From assembly GCA_964035545.1 (NCBI GenBank), contig OZ037765.1, positions 27,602,504 to 27,666,503 of the forward strand: DNA of 64,000 bases. Direction: 5' to 3'. The notes below the pieces were generated by a model. It was not told the origin of the DNA, ran no database searches, and worked only from the letters and a program-made list of their open reading frames with translations. A program made the position numbers and the translations under genes. This stretch comes from Bugula neritina (taxonomy: Eukaryota; Bryozoa; Gymnolaemata; Cheilostomatida; Bugulidae). Position 1 is the first letter of the stretch; each line of letters opens with the position of its first letter. Positions 41,570-53,258 of the stretch are shown here, piece by piece.

Positions 41570-42505
41570 CTATCTGCCAAAACTCATATTATCATTATTT
41601 GGTAAGGTAGTAAGTAAATTTCTCACTCTGCACAAAATAATTTCATTTGAACTAGAACAGTTTTCAGGAAAATATGGAGGTTCAATTGTAACAGTTCCAT
41701 TAGCTATAGTGAGAGTGTCTGCTGATTTAGTGACAGGTATTCTATTAGCACCAAACCACCGACATACTGCATCTCTTCGTTCAGCTATTTGGGATGCACT
41801 CAAATCAATCTACAATAAGAACAGAAATTCACATATAAAATTTTTTTTTCAAAAATTGGTATAACTTGGCTCAATTTACTATATTATACATTTACATTTT
41901 GATAAAAATTCAATACAGCTTTTGATAACAAAATTTAGGGCATACACTCAACATTATATGTACCTCATGTGTTTTCCCATATTGCGATATTATATCTAGA
42001 ACCCAACTAGGACATTCCTCGTCAAAGACATTTACATCAGTAACCGAGGTATTATTTACAATAACCACATTCATTTTATGTGTATCTTCATCATTTGAAC
42101 AGGAAAACAATACCCAGCTGTGAGTCACTGGGTCAATAGTGTAAACATATCCTTCATAACTAACACCTTCACTTGTTGAAAGAATGACCTACAATAACCA
42201 CATTAGCAGTGAAACCATGCATGCAAAAAGAAAAACACATTACAAAAACATCATCATACCAAGGAAATTAGCAAATTATTTAAATGGTGCAGCACAAAAT
42301 GGTTCAACTCCTAATTCAGAATTGAATAAAAACAAAAGTAAATATTCAGAAAATAATTCAGTTGTATGTTACCATACATCTTCCACAAGACAAACCAACT
42401 CACTCTTTTATTTACATAGTTCCACAGTTTATGTGGATCTGTCTTAAAAACTGGGTGCAAATCTTTCTCTTCTTGTGCAACGTTTATACCATATGTAGAT
42501 GTCAT
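41570..42505 (-). CDS. GEMIN6: GEMIN6, SMN-complex subunit (3 exons, 188 aa)
   Basis: A core member of the SMN complex that assembles Sm rings on snRNAs, pairing with Gemin7. Exons 42404-42505, 41964-42188 and 41570-41809 are all phase 0. The N-terminal half (DPHKLWNYVNKRV, then YEGYVYTIDPVTHSWVL) matches the Lsm-like fold. The C-terminal half is the AD-type domain, with RRDAVCRWFGANRIPVT and the near-invariant TIEPPYFPENCSSSNEIILC. The length is slightly above the human protein (167 aa), with the extra residues at the N-terminus. The start is the first ATG after the MED9 stop, four bases away. MED9 reads in a different frame, so the two are not fused. Confidence 0.95.
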
Positions 42506-42509
42506 ATTT

Positions 42510-43464
42510 CTAGCTGTTAAATGTGCAGAGTTTTCTGTATTTGACTAACAAATCTGATTTTAGAGCAATCTGCTTCTTTGTATAAGTTTCAAGTTTCTGT
42601 TGTTCCTCTGGACACAAAGATATTCCTGGATATGAATTAACTTGAGATTTAGCTTGATCCAACTGGTGCTTGAAGTCTTTAATTTTTTGAGTAATATCCT
42701 GACCTTCTTCAATTCTACAACATATGGCTATAGTGATGATAAAATATTTAATACAATGTAGTTTTTTATTTACAAATGATGATACGATATAAGTATATAC
42801 ATAACTATAGAGCATATTCAAATTTGCCCAAGATTAAAAAAATGAACAAGGTCAAATGAAAACATTCACACACCATATACACTTGCTATTATTTTACTAT
42901 TTGCTATTATAATTTTAATAAATGTATGATAATCATTATCATTATGGTATTAATAATCAGTATGGGTATCATAATAATGATAATTTACATAATATTTATC
43001 CTATTCATAATGATAATGATAATAATAATCTAAAAGTAAATCATAAAGTGATAATCACATTAATCATTATGATTATTGACATTAAGTTTAAGTTTATGAT
43101 AATCATAATGACTTTAAGTTTAAGTTTATGTTAATGATATTGATAATCATAATGACTTGTTTAATGAAGTGATAATCGTTATCTCTTAGTGTTAGTGCTA
43201 TTCATGATCATAAAATCACATTCACATGATTCAGTTTCACAGACCATGAGCCTGAGCCCTGAGGCATGATGATGATGATGATGATGATAATCATAATCTG
43301 AAGAGTGAAAATCAAATTGACTAAAATTTCAATTTAATAATTTAGAACTTGTTGTATATACAAATTAAACAACAAACAACACAAAATTAATAGACTAAAA
43401 GCACGCACCCTTTTAATATGTTATAAACTTTGGGAAGGAACTGGAAAACTTCAGAGTCGGCCAT
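42510..43464 (-). CDS. MED9: MED9, Mediator middle-module subunit (2 exons, 86 aa)
   Basis: Subunit of the Mediator coactivator that bridges regulators and RNA polymerase II. Exons 43409-43464 and 42510-42714 join as AAAGG|GTGCGT ... TTGTAG|AATTG (phase 2). The N-terminus MADSEVFQFLPKVYNILKG matches the FxFLPxVYxIL box of MED9. The C-terminus has PGISLCPEEQQKLETYTKKQ and LLVKYRKLC, as in animal MED9, forming the helical hairpin. It is shorter than human MED9 because the Pro-rich N-terminal extension is absent. The stop codon TAG (42512-42510) is followed by AAAT and then the GEMIN6 ATG. A transposon end lies 14 bp upstream of its start codon. Confidence 0.93.
42900..43300. repeat. TGATAATCAT-type repeat in the MED9 intron
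   Basis: Imperfect, partly palindromic runs of ATAATCATTATCATTATGGT and TGATAATCAT, then a (GAT)n run near 43267-43287. The long plus-strand frame over it is low-complexity (Asn/Asp/Tyr/His) and is not a gene. Confidence 0.8.
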
Positions 43465-43478
43465 TACTGGAATTGTTC

Positions 43479-43636
43479 TATAAGCAGCTCCGAGTTGGGG
43501 GTGAAGGACGATTTTGGTGTAGGGCTCTCACGCTGAACTGAAACTATAGTCATAGTTCAATGGGCTCTCACGCATAAGTTGGAGACTTAAATCAATACTG
43601 AAATCGTTTTTCACCCCCAACTCGGAGCTGCTTATA
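43479..43636. mobile_element. Short MITE, copy 1, at the MED9 5' end
   Basis: A 158-bp element with almost perfect inverted ends, TATAAGCAGCTCCGAGTTGG continuing GGGTGAA, and the complement at the right. The centre has two copies of GGGCTCTCACG. The TA at each edge is compatible with a Tc1/mariner-type TA target, but I cannot prove it. Two related copies lie at 55648-55761 and 61093-61233. Confidence 0.85.
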
Positions 43637-44372
43637 AACTATTTTTAAATCAATGCGTTAATTCAAGCAGAGTTATCTTCTTAGCCAAAAAAGATAACTC
43701 GAAAAATGAAGTTTAAGAAATTGTTGAAAACGTTTTTGAAACTACACTGCGCCCCAATTCTTCGGCATTTGTAACTTTCTAGCATTTTGTTGAGATTACA
43801 GAATAGCTGAGCCTAGCAACTTATATTGAAAATGCAAAGCTCTACAAATAAAATCACAAATATGGCTTAAATATGGGAAGGATGTACTTGATGCATTTTA
43901 TCAATTTCTCATGACAGTTGAGGCATATTGATATATTTTTAACAGGTGCAGCTAGATAACAGAGCAAAACATAACACCAGTTCAGACATAAAAAGATTAG
44001 TTAGGCTTGCCACAGTTTGCTAAATAGAACTTAGTACAGCTTTGATTACTACTTTATCAATTATAATAAGCTGCAAGGTGCTGATTTCAATAAGCATCAC
44101 ATTAAAAAAAACATACTTTTACAGTTGATGCTTTTATTTGATGATACATTACAACTAGACAAATAGCAGTCTAAAGAATTTTTATGAACAGATGCCATTA
44201 TAAGCTGAATAAAAAGTGATTAAATTTCAATAGTACACCATGAACAATCAGCAAAATGTCATTTCTAATTATAGCTAAGAAAACCTGTCAGTAGTTTCCT
44301 AGATCCACAAAAACTGTCTGGAACATTTACACAATTAAATGCTTGCTAATAAATAGTCAAAAAATAACATTT
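43637..44372. other. Intergenic region between MED9 and zinc-finger gene A
   Basis: Contains the promoter side of MED9 and the 3' flank of the zinc-finger gene, with AATAAA on the minus strand at 44138-44133. No other gene was seen. Confidence 0.6.
44133..44138 (-). terminator. Candidate poly(A) signal of zinc-finger gene A
   Basis: AATAAA on the minus strand, about 235 nt past the stop codon at 44373-44375. Confidence 0.45.
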
Positions 44373-47300
44373 CTATAGGCTAGTTGACTGATGGGACATG
44401 TCAGGAGTACTAGTTGTAGAGGCAGCGACAGCAAAGGAAGTGGACAAGTTGCAAGCAGCGGAAGAGTCAAAACTTTGGGAAATTGTAGCGTCACCAGACA
44501 GCATTTCACCTTCAATTATAGTCTCATCAACTTCCTGGGCTCCAGTAATGATGTTAGAAAGCACACTGCTATCAAAAACATTGGAATCAACAGACATGTC
44601 ATCATCGTTCTCTGAATAGTCACTATAAAAATCTTCTCTTGTATCACCATTGTTTGAAAGCGAGTTTAAATATGGTTTAGAGGCAATATGTCGGTAATCC
44701 TTGGGCGTAGTCCATTTTATTGCCGAATGCTCCTGAAATGAGGAAACATATTTGCTTAGGTATTGTGAGTAATAACATAAAGGCATCAGAACAATAACAA
44801 AAATGCTAGCACTGGAAACTTACTGTAGTGAGATGTTTATGAATGGCTGATGCATATCTAGTCTCGTATGTGCACTCTGTGCAGCGATATACGTAGTTAT
44901 TATGTATGAGGTCTACGTGTCTCTTTCGCTGTTTCTTATTTTGAAAAACTAAGTCACACCAAATACATCTAAAATATGAGTTGGATTCAAATAATACATA
45001 AAATATGTCTGTTAAAAAGGTATGATTAACTCACAACATAAAGTATCGTGCAAAAAATTCAATTAAAAGTACAGATACATTTGGGAAACGCATATTAGTA
45101 AACAAAATGAAGAGCAGATATTTGATAGAGATGACAGAAGCAGATACATTAGAATAACCAACTACTAACGGGAACTCCTTATTCATGTGTTTAGCTCTAA
45201 GGTGAGTTGATAGAGCAGAACTAGTGTAGAACTCTGCATCACAGCTAGGACAGGCAAACTGACGTTCTTCAGTGTGAGTAACCAAGTGAGCATTTAGACC
45301 AGCAGCTGACTAAAATACGCAAATGAATAATTTTACACAAATATAGTAGGTGAAGTTAAAAAGAATTGTTGGTTCATGTACATACAGTTCTTACAGCTGG
45401 TAGAAATATAAAGCAATAAATGTATCGAGATACGCCAAATGGCAAAAGATGTAAAGGAAATATAAATTTTCATCACCATTTTCATATAGACAAATATGAA
45501 AATGCTTAAAATAATGTGAAAATAGTAGAAACGATAATTCTCAGAACGAAGGCTGTTCAATGTGGATAAAAGCTAAAAAAGGGGCTAAAAAGTTCCTTAG
45601 AAACCATGACATGGCTTTAGGAGCTGGGGAATTAAATGTATTCAGAAACCTTCTTGCATGAACATTTACTAAAAGACTAATGAAAATAGAAAACAATAAA
45701 CCGTGATGTCTAAAACAGAGCACGGCAAGCATTTATAATATGAATAAGATTTTGTAGACAACTCACCAAGTAGCACTTGTTGCACTTGCTACACTTATGA
45801 GCTGATTTGCCCTGGTCGTGATTCACGAAAACATGTGAATCTAAACTTTTTTGACTACAAAATACAATTCTATTACTAAGTTTATAGAATAATAGAGAAA
45901 AACTGTAGTTCAATTTTGTTATTATTCATATCAATATATAATCACAAAGCAAGGAATTAACCTGTAGAAATCCTTGCCACACTCCGTACAAGGAAAGACT
46001 TGCGGCTTCACCCCTTGAGCCAGAGCCTCATTCCTGATATGTGTGACTGTGTTTTTGTGCTTATTCAGCAACTTCAGCGTTTTGTAAGAAATCTTACAAG
46101 CTTCACACCTATACTTGTCATCGGCATCTGCAAAAGTTGCTTTGTATACAAATCAAAAATCATCAACCTAAACAGCGGTAGCAGCACAATTTAATGTGAA
46201 TGTTGGTGGGAGAAAAAGTTTTCACTACTGCAAATGCTAGAAATACTACATCATGCAAGTATAATAATTCTATAGACACCAGGATTATGTCTACCACTTA
46301 CCAGATGCAATTGCAACACCAGATTTAAAGCGTTTAGAAGCACTAGGGAGTTCTCCCTCGAATGGTTCATCAGCCACATGACGATAATCCTTAGGCTTTG
46401 TCCATTCTATCTCTGGGTGGTACTAAACATGAGTAGCAACATTAACAACTTACAGAACCAAAATCATTTAATAAATGTCCTATCTAAAAGTGAAAATACT
46501 TCACACAAATAAATTCATGCTCTAGATGTTTACGACTACTGCTGCTTGCATCAACTTTCCATTTAATTAAGCAAAAGCAGAGTGTTTACCATTTTGATGT
46601 GGGTTTTCATAGAATCACCATTTCGATGATTGTAGCTGCAATATTTGCATCTGTATATGAAATTGTGGTGGTACAAACTGTAATGCTTTGACCTGATCTT
46701 TCTGTTGTTGAATTCCACACCACAGTAGATACATCTAAAATATTGACAAAGAAAATTAACATCTCACACATTTCTTCACAAAATTACAATTTACTATTTT
46801 AGAACAAATATAAAACAGATAACAAGGACAGTACAGCATAGATACTTGTTATATAAACATTTATATATTTATGCACCTTTCTCAAATTATACAACGGAGT
46901 AAGAGAAATTAAAATTGTATTTTGAGCTTGTAGAGTCCTACCTTTCAACTATATTGTATATTCCTAAATCTGCTAAAAGTACTAAACAATTTGTAAACAG
47001 CTGGTAGTTTTTTAAATTGATCATAAAACTCGGACAATAATAATTATTTTGGAATGATGGCTGCTATGAGTGAGCAACAAAATCAAATTCAGGTTTGTTT
47101 ATAAACTTGTACATACGGAAAGATCCTGTTGTTTGAATGAACAACATCATTATGATCTCTTAAACCTGCCATATTCTTAAAATCCCTGTGGCATATCTCA
47201 CAAGAGTAATAACGTTGAGATGTGTGTGAAGCCATGTGTGTCTTGTATCCGCCAATTGTCTATAAAAAGAGTATACTTCTACCATTGAACAAATCATATA

Positions 47301-50300
47301 CAATGAAGGAATAAATTAAAACCCGAGGAGCTACCTAAAAATTGTTGCTCAAATAACTAAGTAATTTATAAAGCTTATAACAAAGAACTACAAATATTAC
47401 ATAAATTATTAATGCTATTAGTTCCTGTGTGAGAAGGTACCATAAAAACGTATACACCAACTGCTAGATTTATCACTCACCTTCAACCTCTTGCCACAGG
47501 TTTTACACTCATATTCTTGTTCATGATATCCTTCTTGGTGCACCCTTGAGTGATGCTCCAATTTCTCTTTGCTGAAATAAACCACACCTGACTAAAGCTA
47601 AATATACGCACAGCTACGTAGCATAAACTACTGTCTGCAACTAATCAAATATGTGGAGCTCAAGTTGCTGCTGACCTGATAAAATTCCTACCACAAACGT
47701 CACACGAGATAGGCTCACAAGTGGTGCCAGATTTGTTAGCAAAAGCTTGTATATGTGACGTCTTCAACAAGTGTTTCTTCCAGTTGGTCTCGCCCATCAC
47801 AGTTTCATCACAGGCGTCACAGTAATGAGGTGTCTTGAACGATCGACCACCGCCATCCTTACTTTTTTGAGACACTGCACAGAAGAGAGGTCCTAGGTGA
47901 GCAGGCATAGCCATAATGATAAATTATTAGTATTACAATCAATTGTATAACATGCGACTACAGCTACAAGATCAGAAGGTAGAACATGCCTGTTGAAGAT
48001 TTGATGGTTGCATTGTGTACACTATCAATTGCTGCATTAAACTTCATCTTTTCAATCTCAATGTCCGGGTTTAGATTAGCTATGTCTGCCATGGGTTCAC
48101 CTCTGCAACAGGAGAGATTATATAAGTTATTTTGACGACTACTGATCTTTCTTGTATCATATAATAACGCAGTTTCTCATCACATACTTTGTAGAATCAG
48201 CACAAGTATCGCAGTAAATCCTGCTGGCACTCCGAGACTCGGGATTCCGTGGAATGAAGTCTTTTCCGCAGCAATCACAAACCTATAGAAAGTAGTTACA
48301 GGAATGTATTGAAAATATCAACTCTGTTGGAGCATATGTGCACAACAGCTGGACTTGAGCAGTAACGTGCAACAATGTGCGGACACAGCACTAGAACATG
48401 ACCAATATGTACACCACATATACTGTACATAATATACTCACAATTATCATTTCATGATCTTCATAAACATGCATGGCACATTCAGTAGCGTTGCTATACT
48501 TCTCGTGACACACTTTACACGTGACTTTAGCTCTAGCAGAGTAATAATGAGTAGACATGTGGTTCTAAAATATTAAATACCAAGTAAATTTGTAGCTATA
48601 AATAGAACAATACAAAAAATACAAGACAGATTCCATATAATGCATGTTTGTAAATAAACCTACATTGAGTTTATATGGCCTTGTGAAATGCTTCTTACAG
48701 ACAGGACACTGGTGTCTTTGTACACAGAGATGAAATTTCAACATCTCTAAGTTGACAACTTCTCGCTTACAAAACCGGCAGCAGCAGCGTTCATCTAAAA
48801 GTATATAAATATAGAAAAAATTTTAAAATACACCAACATCAAATACAATACTAATTTAAAAATGATATTATATAAAACAAAACTTTGAACTATTGTAGGG
48901 CTGAAAGCAGCATCAAACTGGTAATAAATAATGAAAGTAATGACCTTGATGAGAAACAGTTAGATGCAACTTATAAGACTTGAGATTCTTCAAGATCAGT
49001 CGACAGTATATGCAGATCCACTTGCTATTCTCTGGCCACTTGCGATCTCCCTGTTTGCGGACTGTTTGTGCGGCCGGGTTGCTGAACTCTACACCCTCCG
49101 GCAGGTACAGCTTCGGCTCTCTAGGATTTTGCACATTCTTCTTGCTTTTATTGATGTACTGTTTCGAACTCGATGGTTCAAACACATAGACTGCTTTGGA
49201 ATTTGGTTGGTCATTAGCAACAGCAGTTAATGCACGCTCCAGCATAACAATCGGTTGCAATTCCGTTTCCTACAGATGAATAAAAGCAAAATCCACAGTT
49301 ATAAAAAAATTAAGATAAACTTACAACAGAATGCATTTATAAGCAAGTCACTTACAGAAGCATAGCATTATCTAATTATTTTATTAAAATATAAATAAAA
49401 TACTTACATCTCCCACGACCTCTTCATACATATCTTGGTCTTCTTCATGACTGCTATAGGCATGATTGGAGATATCAGACTCAAGATCACAATACAAACG
49501 CTTCCCGCCAATCTGTCTAGAAACAGGTGTTTCTTGCGAGGAGGCTGGCACCCTAATGATAACAGCAACCTCATGTTACAATCTTCTAACTAGAGCAGCA
49601 AATTTAGCATTTGAGATTTCATTATTTATACATATAACATAAAAATATAAAGAATTATATTCAACAAAGTTGCATATACTCACCTAAGCACTCTTATGTC
49701 CGAGGCATCTAATAGAGAGGTACCGTCAACCAATAACTCTTTGGAAGTTGGCAAAGAGCCTACATTCAACTGATTCACTTCATTTATATTCTTTATTGAT
49801 ACTATCAACTTATTCACAGTCACCAGAGGTTCATCAAACTTCACGGCCACAGAAACATGGCCAACATCCAGATATTGCTTTATGTTGTTCAGTAATACTA
49901 ACACTTGAACTTGGTCAGCAGCATCAAGTTTGTCCACAAACAGCTTAATAATACTAGCCTAAAAAAAATCAGCTATCACACAATTTGAGACTTAGTCTTA
50001 TGCAGTTATACTACTACTAATAATAATAATTAGTATAACTGCATACTCAAATTAAGAGTAAAAAACAGAAACCATAGATGATACTTTTAACGAATCCACG
50101 ACTATGCGAAAAGAACAATTGGAAAACACTTATTTGGAAAACGGTCAATTCACCAATAAACAACTGGAAAATAGACAATTAGAAAATAGACATTTGGAAA
50201 ATGACATTTGGAAAATTAAGAATATTCAACATAGACTAGTCTGGAGGGGGCGTTTAGAATCTGCTCAGGTCCAAAATAGCTTTTTAAAAAATAAATAAAA

Positions 50301-51343
50301 AATTTGAATCAGTTAGACCTATCATGGAAGTAGAATTAGTTACCGAATAGTTTCAATTTTAAATTGCACATGTTTACAAAAAGTGCTGAATGTCCCCTCC
50401 AGACTAGTCCATGTTGAATATTCTTAATTTTTCAAATGTCCATTTTCTAATTGTCTATTTTCCAGTTGGCTATTGATGAATGGTCTGTTTGCCAAATAAG
50501 CGTTTTACAATTGTCATTTTCGAAACTTCGTGTCACCATTTTAAACGGACCAAAGAAAGGCCAGAGTCATCAGGCTCTGGCTGTTACTGTAAAACTAAAT
50601 CAAAATGTGAGACTGGGTACAATTTTAACTCAAAAGTAGAAACTGAAGAAATAGCAAGACTAAGGTCAAGGGAATAGATAATAGTAATAGGCTACTAACA
50701 TTATCATTACTACTATAAATTAATAGCAATGGCCTAATGGTTATTAGTAATGACTATAAGTATAACTATAAGTATAAGTATTAGGACAACTAATACTATA
50801 AGTATAATTTATTAATTATAACTATAACCTATTAACTACATGTATAACTATAAGTATAAGTATAATTTGAAGTAGAAGTAACTTGTAATACTAATAGTAA
50901 TACCAAGTCTACTAGTACTAACAAGTAATACTAATAGCTAATAACTATAACTATAAGTATAACTACTAGTACTAGACACTAGTACTACTACCAGTAACTG
51001 TAAGAACTAGAAGTATTACTATTAGTATTAGTATTACTATTACTATTAGTATTAGCATTAGTTATAATTTATATTTTAATTTTTATTATTTTAATTTATT
51101 GGTACAACTATTATTTAATTAACTATTAGTACCACTGTACTATAAGTATAAGTATAGTATAAGTATAACCATAAAAAATAAGATGAAGTGTAACGCTAAC
51201 AATCACAATGACAATGTATTTGTAAAACTAAATACAGAATGACTATGAGAATAACTATAACTATAAGTATAAGTGAATAACATAAACAATTTGTCTTGCA
51301 TACTACTACTCACCAAATCGTAGATTGCACGGCTATAAATCAT
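44373..51343 (-). CDS. Multi-zinc-finger protein A (18 exons, 944 aa)
   Basis: Probable nuclear DNA-binding protein; family not recognised. Exons: 51314-51343, 49684-49958, 49408-49552, 48945-49269, 48664-48794, 48442-48564, 48188-48282, 47990-48102, 47676-47874, 47481-47571, 47117-47259, 46590-46734, 46302-46422, 45962-46127, 45767-45854, 45170-45309, 44824-44968, 44373-44732. The total of 2835 nt is exactly divisible by three. The N-terminal 100 residues form an unknown helical domain. Then come four C2H2 fingers, one CX2CX18CX2C finger (VCDCCGKDFIPRN...YCDTC), and two successive six-finger modules (exons 9-12 and 14-17, each ending in the first residues of the next exon), making 16 C2H2 fingers. 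After each module comes the motif W(T)xPKDYRH. The tail is acidic and Ser/Thr-rich. The exon 8 donor is GC (ACAG|GCATGT). It has a tandem paralogue at 53259-60525. No KRAB, BTB or ZAD domain was seen. Confidence 0.9.
50105..50523. mobile_element. Large foldback element in intron 1 of zinc-finger gene A
   Basis: Two arms of about 130-145 bp (50105-50251 and 50393-50523) are inverted copies of each other, about 90 percent alike by eye, round a spacer of about 140 bp. The arms contain short iterated words such as AACTGGAAAATAGACAATTA and CATTTGGAAAAT. The inner edges read AGACTAGTCTGGAGGGG. There is no coding capacity; the plus-strand frame giving repeated LEN residues is a product of the iteration. 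Confidence 0.85.
50650..51280. repeat. ACT/AGT and TATAAGTATAAC array in intron 1
   Basis: Third cluster of the triplet-type repeat family (TAGTATTACTATTACTATTA) mixed with ACTATAAGTATAACTATAAG hexamer-like runs, ending close to exon 1 of the zinc-finger gene. Confidence 0.8.
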
Positions 51344-53258
51344 TTCGTTCTTCTACAGCGGTGATTTTATTGTCCATAGATTTTTATTCTTTTTGTGAAT
51401 ATCCGTAAGCCACAGGGGCCACTTGGATTTTCTTCGCCCAGTTAGCTGTGACTGCGTCACCTTCTCTCGGAAGCCTATTTGTACCCAATCCCGGTGTCTA
51501 AATAAACTAATCGGCGCGAGTTAGACCATCATTATTGTGTTGACCCTGAGAGGTATATAGTTTCAGTTCAGTGGGTATAACTACTATTCCGCATGATAAA
51601 GGTCGATTAGCCCAAGATTGTCTGACCACAACGATACTATGTACATTGTACATTGAGATGTTCTTGATAATAAAGCTATTTGTCTTTTAGGAGGATAACT
51701 CTATACTCCCATAATTAATCAATGCTGAAGGCTTTTTTTTAGTTTACCTTTTAGATTTATGGCCTCTTATATTTTAATACCCTAAAGGATTTTGTTTCTC
51801 TGCTAATTTGGAACAATACTTAATAGTCTGCTTTAAATTCAGGGTTATCCAACAGGCAGCCCCAGGGCGGGATATGGCCCCCCAGCCTATATTTATGTGG
51901 CTTTTGAAGCCAAAGCAAATAAAACTATTTTGCACACATATAAATTAAAGTGAAAAAACACCTTTTATATGTCTTATTTATATACATGCTCCAAAACCTT
52001 CAGCCTGCGGTAATTATTGGGACTTCATTGTGTGATAATTCATAAGAGTTTGAAATAAAGTAATTTGAAAAATTGGCTTAAGAGGTTTCCAGCAATAAAT
52101 TTATAACAATTTCAATGGATTCCAATATACATCACTAGACTACTACCACTACCACTACTACAGATTTATGTCCTCTTTATAGAGCTATAGCGGCTGTAAG
52201 GGTCAAATGTGACACTTATGTATGCCGGAATAAAAACTCAAGTATTTATAAACAATCTCATGGTACTGCATGCACTCTTACCACAAGACAATGGTACCAC
52301 TGAAACTTGTATAATAAACTGTTCCATAAAAATAAAGTCAGTTATAAACAAAGATCACTAAATTTTGATATAACGTAGGCATTTGAAGAGCAAGGATTTC
52401 TAGAATTTCTGCCCTCACTGCGTTTCCATTGCTTGTACAGATGAATTATTGTGTTTATGTAAGTTTATGGTCCTCATTTCTTTTGATGCAAGTGTTTCAA
52501 AACATCAAATAAAAAATCCATGGGATGGTGATACAGCAATGTAGAGTTGAGAAGGGACTTTAAGTTCACAAATTATGAATATCATATTAGAGTAAAATGG
52601 TGAGTGCTCAACCTAAGGCCAGGACTGAAAAGCACCACCAAACAAAAACTTTAATCTGGAGGCCTGGAAACCAAAATACCTGCATGCAGTTATTTAATAT
52701 TACTGGGCACAAGATTTTGAACAAGGAAGACTAATGATTATTATCAAATAATGGACTCGAATTTTTAAATGAGCTACAAATTAGACTAAAATTAATTAAA
52801 AATGAAATTACATCTATAATTGAATTCAATTATTTTAAAAGATTACTTTTATTTCAAGAAAACATATATGATTTGATATAAGTTAAACACACTAGTATTA
52901 TTAGCTCAACATTACATACTAAAATATAGAAAGGCAGTTCAACTGGATTAAGTATAACATGCTATGTTTATATAACTATTGTTGGTTCAGTCACCAAAAA
53001 TAAAACTTACTCTAGTCTCTCAACTGCTGTATGCATAAAAAAAAATTCCAGCCCAACACCAAACTAGATTAATATATATGACAGCAAAAATGCCTACAAA
53101 AATTATCTTGACCTTACTTTAAGTTTCTATCTAGTGCTACTCAAATTATAGAAAAACTCAGGAAAGATGCTCTATTACCATGTACCATGTATCACCTATG
53201 CAAGAGAAAATATTTACATTGTTAGTCATTATCTCTGACAAAGATAATTGGTGCAGGC
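51344..53258. other. Intergenic region between the two zinc-finger genes
   Basis: Holds the presumed promoter of gene A (relatively GC-rich at 51360-51560) and the 3' flank of gene B. At about 51840 a stretch beginning CAGGGTTATCCAACAGGCAG, followed by GCCCCAGGGCGGGATATGG, resembles a hAT transposon end; no partner end was found. No further gene was seen. Confidence 0.5.

Noticed and set aside
42922-43134. 70-codon plus-strand frame rich in Asn, Tyr, His
   Set aside because: Low-complexity translation of the ATAATCATTATC repeat inside the MED9 intron.
50104-50298. Plus-strand frame rich in LENxQLEN repeats
   Set aside because: The repetition follows from iterated words in an inverted-repeat element.
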